Assembly: GCA_018398815.1 (NCBI GenBank)
Contig: CM031614.1
Location: 53,800,867-53,864,866, forward strand
From: Conus ventricosus
Taxonomy: Eukaryota; Mollusca; Gastropoda; Neogastropoda; Conidae
DNA: 64,000 bases
Reading direction: 5' to 3'
Of this stretch, positions 23,045 through 34,984 are shown piece by piece. Below the pieces are notes generated by a model. That model was given only the letters and a program-made list of their open reading frames with translations. It ran no database searches and was not told the DNA's origin. Both the position numbers and the translations under genes were made by a program. Each line of letters starts with the position of its first letter. The first letter of the stretch is position 1.

Positions 23045-24531
23045 CTGCAAACATAACATTGTTTGTTTAATAAGCAGTTATAGTACACAGAAAGAGTCAC
23101 ACAAGTCTGTGCTCACAAACAAAGACGTATCATTACGCACAAACCATCGATTTTAATCTCTTTTCATTTAGGGAAAGAAAAAAAAAGACACAATAAAGAA
23201 AGTAACTAAACAAAAATAAGTAAACTGAGACATGAACCAAGAAAAACAGACACAAACTACTGGAGAAGTAACACAGTGTGTGGAGATGCGGACAGCCTCC
23301 ATGCTGAAGAGGGGCCCAGTGCAGCCTCAGACCAAGCCTGGAGCTGAGCCCAAGTCCACAGAGTGCTGCACGCCAATCCTGGCCAGGGTCCCACTGAGAA
23401 AAAGCAAAACTCCCTAAGACTCCAGAGGGAGTGGTTCCAAGGCATGGCCCCTATCTTCTCATTCCTACGCCATCCCTCTTTCTGCCCCCTCCCTGGAAAA
23501 CTTGAGGAACTTGCATTCAAAGTCTGATGCCAGTCTGCGCTCTGGCAGGTGTACCACCAATTTTTGGTCCAACCTCAGACAGGACTGCTTGGTCGTACAG
23601 CTTTTATGTCAGTCTCTGTCATTTCTCAGCGTTCTGCTATTGCATCATACCAAAGCCTGAAACTGCTTTGACTTTGATCATGCAAAACCAAAACAGTGAA
23701 TGACCGATCTGGAAAAGAAGTTTACACAATATTTCATGATACCAGAGTCATCTGCTAACAAAAAGGAATCGCAACTAGCACTTTGCTGATTGCAGTGTCA
23801 CATGTTTATCTTTCTCCTGACCTTTTTTTTCTTCTTTTTTTTTTTTTTTTCGTTTTTGCAGTAATTCTTTTTTCTTTTCAGTTTTTCCGAATTTCTCAAC
23901 AATATGCTATTTCACAAAATGGAATCTAGGGATGCAGAATGGCAAAACTTCCTTCCCCATTTTACCTTAGAGGAAGACCAACCCTGGGAAAGTATCACTT
24001 CACTAAACACTTGTACATAAATAAACCCTGATGCAATGTATCAAACGCCAAAACAAAGTCAGTAAGAAAATGTCCATTAGAAGCTACACAATATATATAG
24101 ACTTCCATGGTGCATGAGTTGGAGAAGAAAAAAAAAGAGAAAAAAGGAAAAGAAAGAGAAAAAGACACAAAAGAAAAGAAAAAAAAAGAAAGTGGGAAAA
24201 AAAAGAGGATGGAGCCCCCACCAAAAAAAAAATGTAAAAAAAAAAGGCTGGAGAACCAAAAAACAAAACAAAACAAAATAGAACCCTGAACTGCATAGCT
24301 TTAGAACTGTTCTAAGTAAGTTGGTTTCCAGCCTGCATTAATTAATCCCGTAATAGGTGGGCAAATTATTTGCCAGAATCAAACTACTGAATACTGACAG
24401 TATGGCTCTGGATCGAACAGACTGCACAGTTCTGACAGACTTAACAACGCACAGCAATGAAGTACACACGCACACACGCACGCGCACACACACCACACAC
24501 ATATGCATGCACACAACCAATCCTAGCTGAC
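23045..24531. other. BDP1 intron 6
   Basis: 23230-23650 is GC-richer than its surroundings and has an open + frame of 61 residues with no recognised homology; it may be a dispersed repeat. 24110-24250 is A-rich. No exon recognised. Confidence 0.4.
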
Positions 24532-24626
24532 CTTGAGATCTCGGCGAGAACGGCTGGGGAACATCTGGGTCATGAGGGAGAAATCTGTTCCCACCAAACT
24601 CAATGCTTGGAAGAACCGGTCTGTCT
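24532..24626 (-). CDS. BDP1: BDP1 exon 6, SANT domain core
   Basis: Between TGTGTTTCAG and GTCAGC. It reads (E/x)TDRFFQALSLVGTDFSLM, then TQMFPSRSRRDLK. This is the BDP1 SANT signature: ETD.FF.A(I/L)S.(V/I)GTDFS(M/L)I..(L/M)FP.R.R.E(I/L)K. BDP1 is the B'' subunit of TFIIIB. Its SANT domain binds TBP-BRF1-DNA and completes the RNA polymerase III initiation complex. 95 nt: begins with two bases of a split codon and ends in phase 0, meeting exon 7 exactly. The residues with the first SANT tryptophan are not in this exon. Confidence 0.9.
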
Positions 24627-24779
24627 CTGAAACACAATATGTCCGGTTTAACAGAACGGTTTACCTGTGGTACATGGATAAGACTGACGCTACTGTGATC
24701 TTGGTCGCTGGAGATTCCAAATGTAAAAATGACAGCTGAAGTGATTACCAGGCGTGGGAGCAGAAAATCATAGCTATAC

Positions 24780-24890
24780 TGAAAAGGCTGGGGGGTCCAG
24801 GGGGCTGCTTCAGGCCCCTGGTGGGGTGCAGGGGCAATGCCCTGCTGAGAAGTCTGCGACACTGAAGAAAATTTGTCTTGCCTAGACACT
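24780..24890 (-). repeat. GC-rich repeat related to that in the 25.1 kb element
   Basis: GGGGTCCAGGGGGCTGC, GGCCCCTGGTGGGGTGCAGG and GGGCAATGCCC resemble the GGGGGTCTGGGGGCAGAGCC, CAAGGGGCAACGCCCC series at 25155-25230. This looks like a short copy of the same repeat family, in a BDP1 intron. Confidence 0.5.
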
Positions 24891-25109
24891 TTTCTTGCTT
24901 CTTCTTGAAAACAAAGTTAATAATTAACTTCTATACAAAAAGACTTCAAATATAACCTACGGCTTAAATATCAAACTGAAAATGTTATGCCAAGTACTTA
25001 GAATACATCTTAAATTCAGTAAACCATCAAAACAAAATAGGACGAAATGTATAAATTTTACTCACCAGTGATGTTAATAGAAGATAGTGGCCAAACTTCA
25101 ATAACTTAA

Positions 25110-26107
25110 TCAGGGATGAGAACAGATTTTAAAAAAGCAGAGGAGATTTTTCTGTTGGGGGTCTGGGGGCAGAGCCCCAGTGGGGTCAAGGGGCAACGCC
25201 CCTGTGGGGGTCAGGGGGCAGCGCCCCCTGAAGCTGAGCATTTTTAATATATAAACAAGAAAAATCAACATTAAACCATCAAATATGTTTCTAGCCCTTA
25301 TTAAATTGAATAATTTTCTACTTTTTATTAAAATCACATTTCACACAAGGCATTACTATTAAAACTAAACTATATTTCAGTTTTTCACAAAGGCACATAA
25401 TACAAAAACAATTGCCTTACCTGCTGTGTAGTAGAAGTAGCCTTTTTCTTTTCGCTTCAGTGTGTCCTTGTAGAATATCACACTCTTGCTGCATTTGTCT
25501 TTCGATACTTCTTATTACAGTTCTCAAGAGGTTGATCTGTAGTGTAGGCCTCATACGATCTGTGAAACACCTAAACCACGAAGAAGTCTTTCAATGAATC
25601 TAGTCCAAAATTACACTCTCATTGAACTCTTTTCTTTTATACTAACTAATGCTATTCTTAGTCAAAATCAACACTAATTAACACCAGCAATCGTAATGAG
25701 CCACGACTTCCGAAGCTGATTTTTTGTTGCAAGCAACACATAACGCCTGCTCTCACTGCTTTTGCATATGCTATCTCCAACTCTACTCCCACACACCTCT
25801 TCCTCGACCTGTTTCTTTCCACGGTTGGGATATTTTTTCCTTTTTTTGCGATTTCGGTCGACGCCATGACTCACAAGGACACTCGGTCGATCGGCGCTGT
25901 AAGCGATGTGCAGGGTTGGCCGAGTCAACCGAGAAAAACCAGCCCATTTGGGGAATCTCGCGGAGGCTTCTCGCCGAGATTGGTGACAAAAAAATCGCGA
26001 TAGGGCCTACTTTTTTTTTTTTTTTTCGGCGGAGATATTTTCGGAACGGCGGAGATTTTTTTAAAGACGGCGGAAGGGCGGAGAACGGCGGAGCTGTTCC
26101 ATCCCTG
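25110..26107. mobile_element. TTAA-flanked TIR element, about 1 kb
   Basis: The left end reads TTAA-T-CAGGGATGAGAACAG and the right end reads back as TTAA-CAGGGATGGAACAG, followed by repeated (C)GGCGGAGA motifs near 26025-26095. Subterminally, 25145-25230 carries GGGGGCAGAGCCCC-type hairpins. On the minus strand 25433-25531 could be an exon (acceptor CTACAG, donor GTAAGG) encoding INLLRTVIRSIERQMQQECD and further Lys/Arg-rich residues. A start ATG at 25867 begins MASTEIAKKGK. TTAA targets suggest a piggyBac- or Kolobok-type mobiliser. No transposase domain is seen. Confidence 0.65.
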
Positions 26108-26214
26108 TTAATTTAAAGTTCAAGAATGGGGATTCCTGTTCTTGTTTTGGGTTGTTGTTTTTTGTTTTAGTTTTACGTGGCTAAATTCAGCAGAGAGCCA
26201 ATGTCTGCATTAGC

Positions 26215-26765
26215 ACTGGATTGGAACAAACACTGCGCAAATCAAAAGCTGCAGTGGGCCAAGTCTTACAATAGAAATCAGTGGCTGGTGCACTGGGGCA
26301 TCTGAAAAATGAAAGTCAAGGTTAGAGTGGATGAACCTGGAAGCAATAAATCAGTACCCCAACTGAACAAATTTTGAGAAGTAAATCAGTGGCTGCAATG
26401 AGTGAACTTGAAAAAGTCTGTCAGCTAAAGCAGCAAGGTAAGTATGGAACTGGAAATAGGGCTGCAGTGAGGCGAATCATGGTAACAGAAGTCGTGACAG
26501 CAGTGGGGTCAGCTTTTCATTGACTACAATGGGGCGATTCTTGGAAACAGAAATCAGTGGGATCAGTTGTTGTTGTTTTTTTTAAACCTACATTGGAGCG
26601 AGTCTTGGAAACAAAGTCGGTTCACCGCAGCGTCAGTCTTAAAATAAAAATTAGTGTTAGCAGAGGGTAAGTCTTGAAAACTAGAAGCTGCAATGGGTTA
26701 AGTCCGGGAAAATGGAAATAAAATAACAGCAGAGGACAAGTCTTGGAAATGAAAATCAACTGTTA
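26215..26765. repeat. Degenerate tandem repeat of about 50 bp
   Basis: GCAGTGGG(G/C)CAAGTCTTGGAAA followed by CAGAAATCAGTGG variants recur roughly every 50 bp, heavily diverged. BDP1 intron, no coding signal. Confidence 0.7.
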
Positions 26766-26793
26766 TATCCGATAGTTGTCTGTTCCTTATTTT

Positions 26794-27173
26794 TTATGAC
26801 TTCTTTGCAAAGAAACTTCTTATGTCTGTGGGAGTGGCTTTCCGTTTCATTGGCTGACTCTGTTCTAGGAGACACCGGAAACCATTACTGGAGCAGCAGC
26901 AGGAAGACTGATGTATTTTTTCAGCCCATTCAATCTCTCCACATGTTTCGTCTCTTGGGAATGCACTTCGATCGACTTTTTTTCCATCTGACTTGCATAC
27001 AAGCTTCCAACTGCACAGTATACACCAAGCAGCACCCACTTCATTTTTTTTTCTGCTGCCATTTTCGAACGGACGATTCAATTCATCCATCTCACCATCC
27101 ATTCATTTTTCCACTTGTTTTTCTTCAGGTCTTTGTTGATCTTCCGTGCCTCTGCTTCGTCGTTAATCAGCTC
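26794..27173 (-). pseudogene. Transposon-type BED-like zinc-finger fragment, frameshifted
   Basis: From an ATG at 27173 the minus strand reads MELINDEAEARKINKDLKKN, then, after frame changes, AAWCILCSWKLVCKSDGKK and HSQETKHVERLNGLKKYISL. A C-x2-C pair followed by H-x5-H and LKKY is the layout of the BED-like finger at the N-terminus of hAT-like transposon proteins common in invertebrates. At least two frame breaks make it non-functional. It may belong to the same family as the remnant at 33.1-34.3 kb. It lies in a BDP1 intron in the same orientation as BDP1. Confidence 0.5.
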
Positions 27174-27769
27174 CATTTTTTACAAATATAAAGCACTACA
27201 ATATGGTCTTCACGCACTGAAAACAAGATGGCGGATTTCAAATACGAGTGGTACGAAAACCTGAATAGGAACACAGAATACACACAACGAAAAAAAGGAA
27301 AAAAAGAAAAAAAAAGGAAAAGTTTGCAATAAGAATTCCACATCAATACGGAAGTCTCCCACTCACGGCAGTTCTGACTGCTGCATTGAGTCGCTTGAGT
27401 CAAAGTCTTCAAAAGCGTGAGACGGAAAAGCAGAAGAAACAAGCCCGGGTCTTGTGAGCGGTCTTGTATCTGACACCCTAGAGTGTCAGGAGATAAGGGC
27501 CGAAGGGGGCTTCTTGCGTGGAGAATAGCGAACCACACATCGCTTTGCTGTCTGTATCGCGCCTATAGCTCACCAATGTTTACACAACGACTACACACAG
27601 CTAGGCGCGGGTAAACCGAGAAAAAGCGGAATTGTCTCTGTCCACAACACCCTGTGAGCTATTTTCTGCGAAGGTTATTAGTGGCGTCAAGTGCCAGACA
27701 GATTCACCATCCTTCGCTTGCCGGAACGAAGTGTCTGTTCAGAAGCGCTTGAATTCTTACACATACACG

Positions 27770-27801
27770 AACGCACGCACGTACGCGTGCGCGCGTCGCG
27801 C

Positions 27802-27843
<42 letters not shown>

Positions 27844-28028
27844 CGCATGCTCGCGCACACTCACAATATGTACATAAAAGCAGAAACTTACCCTCAATTA
27901 CCCTCATTATGATTATTAACATTACAGATGTGGGTTTAGGTATGAACTTTTAACAGCCTGACTAATGGAAAAAAAACAAAACAAAAACAAGACCAGCGCT
28001 TGACGAAAAACTGCTGCAACCCAAAGTC

Positions 28029-28080
<52 letters not shown>

Positions 28081-28109
28081 GTGTCTGGTGGAGAGAGAGA
28101 GAGGAGATA

Positions 28110-28145
<36 letters not shown>

Positions 28146-28306
28146 GAACGAGAAAGAGAGTGAGAGAGGAATGGTTTGAGTAAACATGACTACAAAAAGA
28201 CACTGCACGCAAATTTACCACTTATAAAATCAATAGGGAAGAAAAGAAACATGCACAGTGTACACCGGTGCGCATGCAAAAACTGAGAGAGAGAGAGAGA
28301 GAGAGT

Positions 28307-28361
<55 letters not shown>

Positions 28362-28647
28362 TGACATAGAGAGGAGGGAGGGAGAGATTGGGGGTGGGGA
28401 GGATGACTAATTGAGAATACATACATAAAGAAACAGACATGCACGGATACCTTTGTACACACAAAATCAATAAAAGCATGCAGAGAGAGAGAGAGAGGGA
28501 GGAGAGTGGAAGTGGGAGGGAGGACTGATTAATATACATATATGAAGAACTTGACATGCACAGATAGCTTTGTACATACAAAATCAAAAAGCATGATCAG
28601 AGAGAAAATGTTTCACATGACAATGGCTTGCACTCATAACTGAACAA

Positions 28648-28683
<36 letters not shown>

Positions 28684-28809
28684 TCTCTCTCTCTCCCCTC
28701 CCCACACACACACACACACACACACCAACACACACACACTAAAAAATTACATATACACGGCACACGGCATACGAGTCTGAGGCGGGGAGGGGAGGGGGGA
28801 GAGAGAGAG

Positions 28810-28842
<33 letters not shown>

Positions 28843-29152
28843 AACTGAACTGAAACTGACCGTGCAAAGCATGACTTCACAGAACAAAACAGATATCACA
28901 CACACACACACACACACACACACAACATATACCGGCACACGGCATACGAGACTGAGGTGGGTCGGGAGGGAGGGAGGGAGAGAGAAAAGACAGAGAGAGA
29001 GAGAGGGGGGGAGGAAGAAGAGAGAGAGAGAGAGGAAGAGAGAGAAGAGAGAGAAGCTGAATTGAAACTGACGTGCATGCATGACTTAACAGAACAAAAC
29101 AGATCACACACACACACACACACTGACTACACACACACCACACACACAAACG

Positions 29153-29214
<62 letters not shown>

Positions 29215-29240
29215 CACACACACACTGTGTACTCACGACC
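27770..29240. repeat. Dense (CA)n/(GA)n cluster with internal duplications
   Basis: Alternating CA, GT, GA and CT tracts joined by unique spacers that are themselves duplicated. 28418-28500 resembles 28532-28603 (GACATGCAC, TTTGTACA, CAAAATCAA). 28755-28905 resembles 28935-29112 (ACGGCATACGAG(T/A)CTGAGG through AGAACAAAACAGAT). No coding signal; a large BDP1 intron. Confidence 0.9.
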
Positions 29241-29331
29241 CTTGAAGGTAAAGCCATGGTTCTGTGTCAATATCCACTTCTCATCACATAACTGTTCACT
29301 ATCACTTTTAACACAACACAAACTGTCTTGT
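29237..29331 (-). CDS. Possible BDP1 exon between exons 5 and 6
   Basis: A minus-strand segment between ATGTGCAG and GTGAGTAC is open for 95 nt with the phases needed to join exon 5 (two bases left over) and exon 6 (two bases expected). It would encode RQDSLCCVKSDSEQLCDEKW and ILTQNHGFTFKG. BDP1 should have here a linker ending in (S)SFRK...W before ETD.FF. The candidate lacks that tryptophan, so it may be a chance frame, or a further short exon may be missing. Confidence 0.25.
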
Positions 29332-29748
29332 CTGCACATGTCTCGTTGTGTGTCCTACACTCTCAGATCAGCGGCTTGTGTTACAGAATAGTGTGACACT
29401 GACAGGGCTTTTGCTGTTGTCCCTTCTCCTCTCTCAAACCACCCCCACCCCCACCCCGTCCCCCACCCCCACACTTTAACATGGAGTACACTTTGCCCGT
29501 TTTCAAAGTGTTTGCACAAAACACACAAACTATTTTTGAATGTACTTCCTCCCTATCTTCCAGAACATTCACATTGAAGATTACGTTTATTTCAGAAGCA
29601 ACACTCAAACACGTTACTACTGATTTGTTTTTATCTTTCTTTGATCTCTTAGACCTTTTCCCCCACAGTCTACACAAGACCTTTAAACGTTCAAAATGTT
29701 CAGTGAGAGAGTGACCGTTTTGTTCCATAATCCTTTCGGCCCATCCCC

Positions 29749-29749
<1 letters not shown>

Positions 29750-29780
<31 letters not shown>

Positions 29781-29781
29781 A

Positions 29782-29825
<44 letters not shown>

Positions 29826-29872
29826 GCACGCACGCACGCACACACGCACACGCACACGCACACACACACACA
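29750..29872. repeat. (CT)n followed by (CA)n/(CGCA)n
   Basis: Microsatellite in a BDP1 intron. Confidence 0.93.
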
Positions 29873-29879
29873 AAACACC

Positions 29880-31480
29880 CTAATGGTACTACCAACAATA
29901 CACTTTAATTTGAATTTGCCGATAGAAATAGTAGTAGTGATTGGAAATGAAGTATTATTTAATTATAATAATTATTCACTTATTATTGTTATGCCTACAA
30001 CCATTACTGTTATCAGTAGTATTATTTTGCTTTAGTAAATGTTATCCTCTACGTTTCCCTTTAATTAGGCCTACGTTGCTCTACATGCAACCATAGTACA
30101 TATAAAATGTAGCAACAAATGAAGAAATATGTATATATACAACGGTGTAAATACGGCCCCTTTACAAATGCTAACTAACTTTTCATTCACAAAGATTTTT
30201 GACAACGCCTGGCCTACTTCGGCCAAAGATAGTTCGCCCTCCACCTCCGTCTTTGCTTCGGCTTACCAGGCCGGCCAACGACGCACGGCGCGCGCAGCAC
30301 AGGTTGCGCCGGTCGCAAAGTTCTGTCAGAAAGTTTTAAACACGAACTTAATTATGGTACTCACAGAGAAGACTGAAATGCCAGCTTTTGTCACACTCTC
30401 AAGTACTCACTGCGCCATTGCTGTCATACAGAAATTATAGTTAAAAACCTCTGTACAGTAAATATACTTAAAGATGTTGCACCTGTCTCGAAGCGTCCAA
30501 AAACACACAGAGCGTCTGGCCGTGTGGTGGCTGACTGGTTAGGGCCTAGCCCGAGTCACAAGGTAAAGCGTTGGGCGAACTAAATGCAGTCGCTGTGAGT
30601 GTGCAGGCGCCGCCGTGCACTCCTGGATTACACATATGCTTATACCCTCCCTGACACCAAAAAGACTTTCAGCTGAGGCCAAGAGCCAGACTTTTTACAA
30701 AACAGGTGAATGTAGGAAAACTGTCAAGAACAATACAGAAAACAGAGGTGAACAGAGAAAAGCAGGCATGAACAGAGGTAAATACTAACACATGTGAAAA
30801 CAGAGGTAAACAGGGAAAACAGGTGAAATCGGATTACACAAGGAATAATAAACAAGTAAAGGGAAGACAACAACATGGGGTACAAGCAACACAGACAGAC
30901 AATGCATCAGACATCTGAGCACTGACCACTTATGGACACTTCTTGGGGCGCTGGTGCTTGTCACGAAATGCGATGGTGACATAACGGTCTTACTCTTCAA
31001 CTATCTCTGTGGGATGTGGCCTGCTGTCGGAGGGGCCTTCCTGCAACCGACATGCTAAACACCACACAAAACACAGGACAATTACTACTATCGCATACAA
31101 AGGACAAAGCAGGACACTCCAAATCCACCATTTACCTTTTGCACACAAAGGAAGACACAAAACACTTTTCTGTATACTCGACATATGCAGACAAGTTAAC
31201 TTGACCAAAATTAAAGGAGAAAGAGATTTGTGGAGAGTGGGCATAGGGAAGGGGGTGGGCTCGGGGGAGGGATGGGTGGGGAGGAGGGGGTGGTTAAATG
31301 GCCAGACAGGGAGAGTGAGGGAAGAGAACAGGAAGGAAGGAAGGGGGAAGCCGATCAGCTCCAAATCTTGGCTCAATCAGCAAAGGTTTAGGTGAACCAT
31401 AAGAATCACTGAGATTTGGGCTGAACTGTTTTGGGATACTGTGTGCTACTTTAAAGTTCAACTTTTACCTGCTGTCCATA
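29880..31480. other. BDP1 intron; no recognised gene
   Basis: 30240-30330 is a CpG-rich island-like patch (GCCGGCCAACGACGCACGGC) with no supported exon. 30510-30650 (GTGGTGGCTGACTGGTTAGG, then GGTAAAGCGTTGGG) has a faint tRNA/SINE-like look. 31240-31350 is purine-rich. Nothing firm. Confidence 0.4.
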
Positions 31481-31483
31481 CAG

Positions 31484-31497
31484 GACACACACACACA

Positions 31498-31537
<40 letters not shown>

Positions 31538-31645
31538 ACCACGCACACACACACATGCGTACACACACGCACGCACGCACACATTCACACACACACGCGC
31601 GCGCGCACACACACACGCACAAACTCACACATATATACACACACA
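31484..31645. repeat. (AC)n/(ACGC)n microsatellite
   Basis: CA tracts with ACGCACGC and CGCGCGCG interruptions, directly before the 55-bp array. Confidence 0.93.
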
Positions 31646-31679
31646 GAACTCCTTCTGCCATCAATGAATGAAATATCTA

Positions 31680-32280
31680 CTGACAAGAAATCTGAGCCGT
31701 ACAGACGCACCTCAATCTGCCATCACTCAACCAATATCAACCAACAAGAAATCAGAGCCGTACAGACACATCTGCCATCACTCAACCAATATCAACCAGC
31801 AAGAAACCAGAGCCGTACAGACACATCTGCCATCACTCAACCAATATCAACCAGCAAGAAACCAGAGCCCTACAGACACATCTGCCATCACTCATCCAAT
31901 ATCAACCAGCAAGAAACCAGAGCCCTACAGACACATCTGCCATCACTCAACCAATATCAACCAACAAGAAATCAGAGCCGTACAGACACATCTGCCATCA
32001 CTCAACCAATATCAACCAACAAGAAATCTGAGCCGTACAGACACATCTGCCATCACTCAACCAATATCAACCAGCAAGAAACCAGAGCCCTACAGACACA
32101 TCTGCCATCACTCAACCAATATCAACCAACAAGAAACCAGAGCCCTACAGACACACCTCAATCTGCCATCACTCAACCAATATCAACCAGCAAGAAACCA
32201 GAGCCCTACAGACACATCTGCCATCACTCATCCAATATCAACCAGCAAGAAATCAGAGCCCTACAGACACATCTCAATCT
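31680..32280. repeat. 55-bp minisatellite, about 11 units
   Basis: The unit CCAATATCAACCAGCAAGAA, ACCAGAGCCCTACAGACACA, TCTGCCATCACTCAA repeats every 55 bp with a few substitutions and a CTCAA insertion in some units. Frames rotate through it and stay open. It ends about 80 bp from the BDP1 exon 5 donor. Confidence 0.95.
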
Positions 32281-32358
32281 CACCCACAAACCACACTGGT
32301 CCACATATACCCCAGTCCCAGTCCATCTCTTCAGAAAGGTTGTCAGACCACCAGCTAC

Positions 32359-32517
32359 CTCTCCTCGTTCAGGATGATCTCGTTGTTGTCGTCCAGCTTC
32401 AGCTGAATGACTGGCACCTCCTCTCCCTCCTCCAGATCCTCGTCTCCTGCCCCCTCCGCCCCTGGCTCCATGTCGTCCGCCTGGGGGGTCAGCACCACTC
32501 TCCTGTTCTCCTTTTTC
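32359..32517 (-). CDS. BDP1: BDP1 exon 5, acidic block before the SANT domain
   Basis: Between CCAACAG and GTAGCT. It completes Thr of NPMT from exon 4 and reads KKENRRVVLTPQADDMEPG, then acidic residues, then EVPVIQLKLDDNNEIILNEE. BDP1 has VP.VK(V)..DG.IILDE(E)S at this place, so the order and the IIL.EE core agree. 159 nt with one base in front and two behind. Confidence 0.85.
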
Positions 32518-33067
32518 CTGTTGGCAACATAAGAACAGCACCTCTGACTAGCTGTGTTGTTACAATTCACTTGGTCACCTCTCTGTGACTGAATTAAATC
32601 TCGCCAGGCAGTCAGCTCTTGTGACTGTTTTGTAAAACGGGATTCGTAGAGAATTAACTTCACAAAATTCCAAATCTTTTCCCAATCGGTCCTGGTACCC
32701 ATTTTCCTAACTGATCAAATCTTACTGGTTCATGTAATATTAATAAAAAATGATCCCCCCCCCCCCCCCAAAAAAAAAAATTCTCACCACTTCTCACGGC
32801 AGACATTACACCGATAGTCGCTCTTTGGGCCACAAAACTTAAACAGTAAATTCTCTTCACTGGAAAGAATCTTTGACATACCAGAATTCCCACAACAAAT
32901 TGAAGATGGCATCACTCAAGTGTTCAATTACCATTTCAAAGTCCTACATACTTACAGCGTCATTACAGTTCCTAATATTTTGCTGTACGTTCACAAACTT
33001 ACACTGTCATTTCACAAAATCTTTTTTAAGCCGTCTTTTACTTCTGCATGGCCTGTCACTTTTCAGC

Positions 33068-34295
33068 TTATTCCCTTTCAATGTTGACCATTTCTGTCTT
33101 CTTCTCTGTTGCTCTTCTCCTAAGACTATCTGATCGAGCTAAAAGAGACAGAGCTTCCAGTGCTTCTGCCTTTTCAGGCTTCTCGGCAGATGCAGCCTCC
33201 AGCCCAGCAATGTCTTGTTCCAGTCTCACTTTTTTTGCCTTGAGCTGCTCCACTTCCTCAGCCTCTGGTCTTCTCTTTTTTCCTTTTGCCTCAGTTAAGT
33301 TGCCTGCTTCTCTCTTTCTTCTTGTAGGTATTGTTCATACTGGCGTCTGGCTGAAGATGCAAACCTCAGCATCTCTTTGGTTATCTGAAGTTTCTCAGGA
33401 CCACCTGCTCTCCTGGCAATGTCAACGACCAGATGCCTGGCAGCCAGGGACTTCTTCTTCAGGTTCACTTCCATGGTCTCCTTGTGGACACTAAACCCCT
33501 TCTCCACAGTTGCCTGACTGTGACTGTGGATGAGCACCTGCTGGGCAACTTGCCATAAAAGACCTTCCCTCGTAGACGAGTTCATCGACTCTGTCTTCAC
33601 TGGGACTGAAGTTGCGAAACTTCCCTCTGCATTCTGAGGATACTCTCTCTGAATCTGCGGAACTGAGACTTCATGAAGTCGCAGTTGCCCTCTATCACCC
33701 TAATTGCATCACCAGGGTCACGAGTAATTGCTGAACACTGGATGAGAAGTTCTTTTCATCTAACAGCAATCTGGGTTCCATCCATGTCAGGCTGCGGACA
33801 AGCTGATACTTGATGGGGGCTTTCTCTCTTTGTTTTCACCAGTGACACAAGGAAATCACAACACTCTTTGCAGAGAGAATTACAGCCATCCTTATCTGAT
33901 TCCACATTCTTCACTCGAAGATTCTGGATTGCTGCGAAGCCAACATCCACCTTGTGGGTTTCCAGATGTGTCGTCTTGTCAGCTTAATCAATGCTACAGA
34001 GAGATAGCACTGACTTGCGACTAGCGAGGACTTCAGGCTTGATAAATCCAGCCATCAAATCTCTTAGCAGGCAAGCGAGGTCTGAAGCACAGAAGGGCAT
34101 CATGGGATGATCTGTCTGGTGCAACTGCAGCTGCACTTCCTGAGCAATGGAGATGAAAAACTGAAGCTTGGCTTTCAGCAAACGATCACCCAGTGCAGCT
34201 GTGGTTGGTTGGTTATTATTTTGCGTTTGCTTTTGTTTCATATTTTTCCATGATGTTCGGTTCACCTGCCAGTAAAGTGTTATCACCCAATTCAA
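33068..34295 (-). pseudogene. hAT-like transposase remnant, C-terminal half
   Basis: Four consecutive minus-strand segments in shifting frames form one decayed ORF. 34295-33984 includes KLQFFISIAQEVQLQLHQTD and LLRDLMAGFIKPEVLASRKS. 33950-33756 includes VDVGFAAIQNLRVKN and a Cys-rich KECC. 33600-33295 includes SQATVEKGFSVHKETMEVNL and KLQITKEMLRFASSARRQYE. 33253-33068 is a Glu/Lys coiled coil. The (V)E(K/R)GFS motif, then a helical tail, resembles the hAT-type C-terminal region of invertebrate transposon proteins. Stops and frameshifts show it is dead. It lies in a BDP1 intron. Confidence 0.6.
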
Positions 34296-34874
34296 GATCC
34301 CAGAGTAAAAATGTTTTTCCCAAACTTTCCCAACCCGGTGTCACTCTTCCTTGACTTTCCCAACCTGAAAAAGAGTCTTCAGTTTTTCCTTACCATTCCC
34401 AACCTTTCCCAACCTGTATGAACCCTGTAAAACCAAACTTCATATGTTGAATATCAACTTTTTAGCCTTAGTCATGTGTTTTGATATCAACATTTTTGAC
34501 TCCCCTTCAGAATGAACACATTGTGAAAGCTTTCCAGTACACATACAACTCAAAGCCTGGCTTCTTTCTTTTTTTTCTCTTAGGTTCTAATTTATGCAGC
34601 TTTGTCAACTGATTTCAAATCAACAACTGAAAAATGTTGGATTGTTTGTCTTCCTATATGTTGACTGCAATTCCTCAATAAACCTGTAAAATTGTTTTAA
34701 TTAAACAAGGAACTTACATGATCAACTAGTCCACAACTAAGCAAAGTTTAACAAGTTTCATAATTAACATTGAATTTATCTTAGCTCTAAACGCAATGCT
34801 TTAACCCTCAAATTACACATGCATGCACACACATACACATCCACACAAACATCGCTCAACAGCACCACACTCAC

Positions 34875-34984
34875 GTCATGGGGTTCCTAGAGGGATTCCA
34901 GTAGATAAAGTCTTTCATTTTCATCTTTGCCCGGTCAGCCGATTTCTCTGTTGACGGCAAGACTGGTTTTGAGCGCCGTACCTT
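34875..34984 (-). CDS. BDP1: BDP1 exon 4, conserved DFIYW...NPMT block
   Basis: Between TTTTTCAG and GTGAGT. It encodes KVRRSKPVLPSTEKSADRAK, then MKDFIYWNPSRNPM and two bases of Thr. This is one of the most diagnostic BDP1 segments (D..(K)M.(M)(R/K)DFIYY.P..NPMT), lying between the N-terminal region and the SANT domain. Phase 0 at the start agrees with exon 3 only if exon 3 is read in its second frame. Confidence 0.92.

Noticed and set aside
23232..23417. 61-residue + frame in a GC-richer patch
   Set aside because: No recognisable domain, opposite strand to BDP1, probably a dispersed repeat.
30129..30440. 103-residue + frame in a CpG-rich patch
   Set aside because: It lies inside a BDP1 intron; the sequence looks like random translation of the CpG-rich patch, with no domain recognised.
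31664..32588. 237- and 306-codon + strand frames
   Set aside because: 55-bp minisatellite read in rotating frames; the right part overlaps BDP1 exon 5 antisense.
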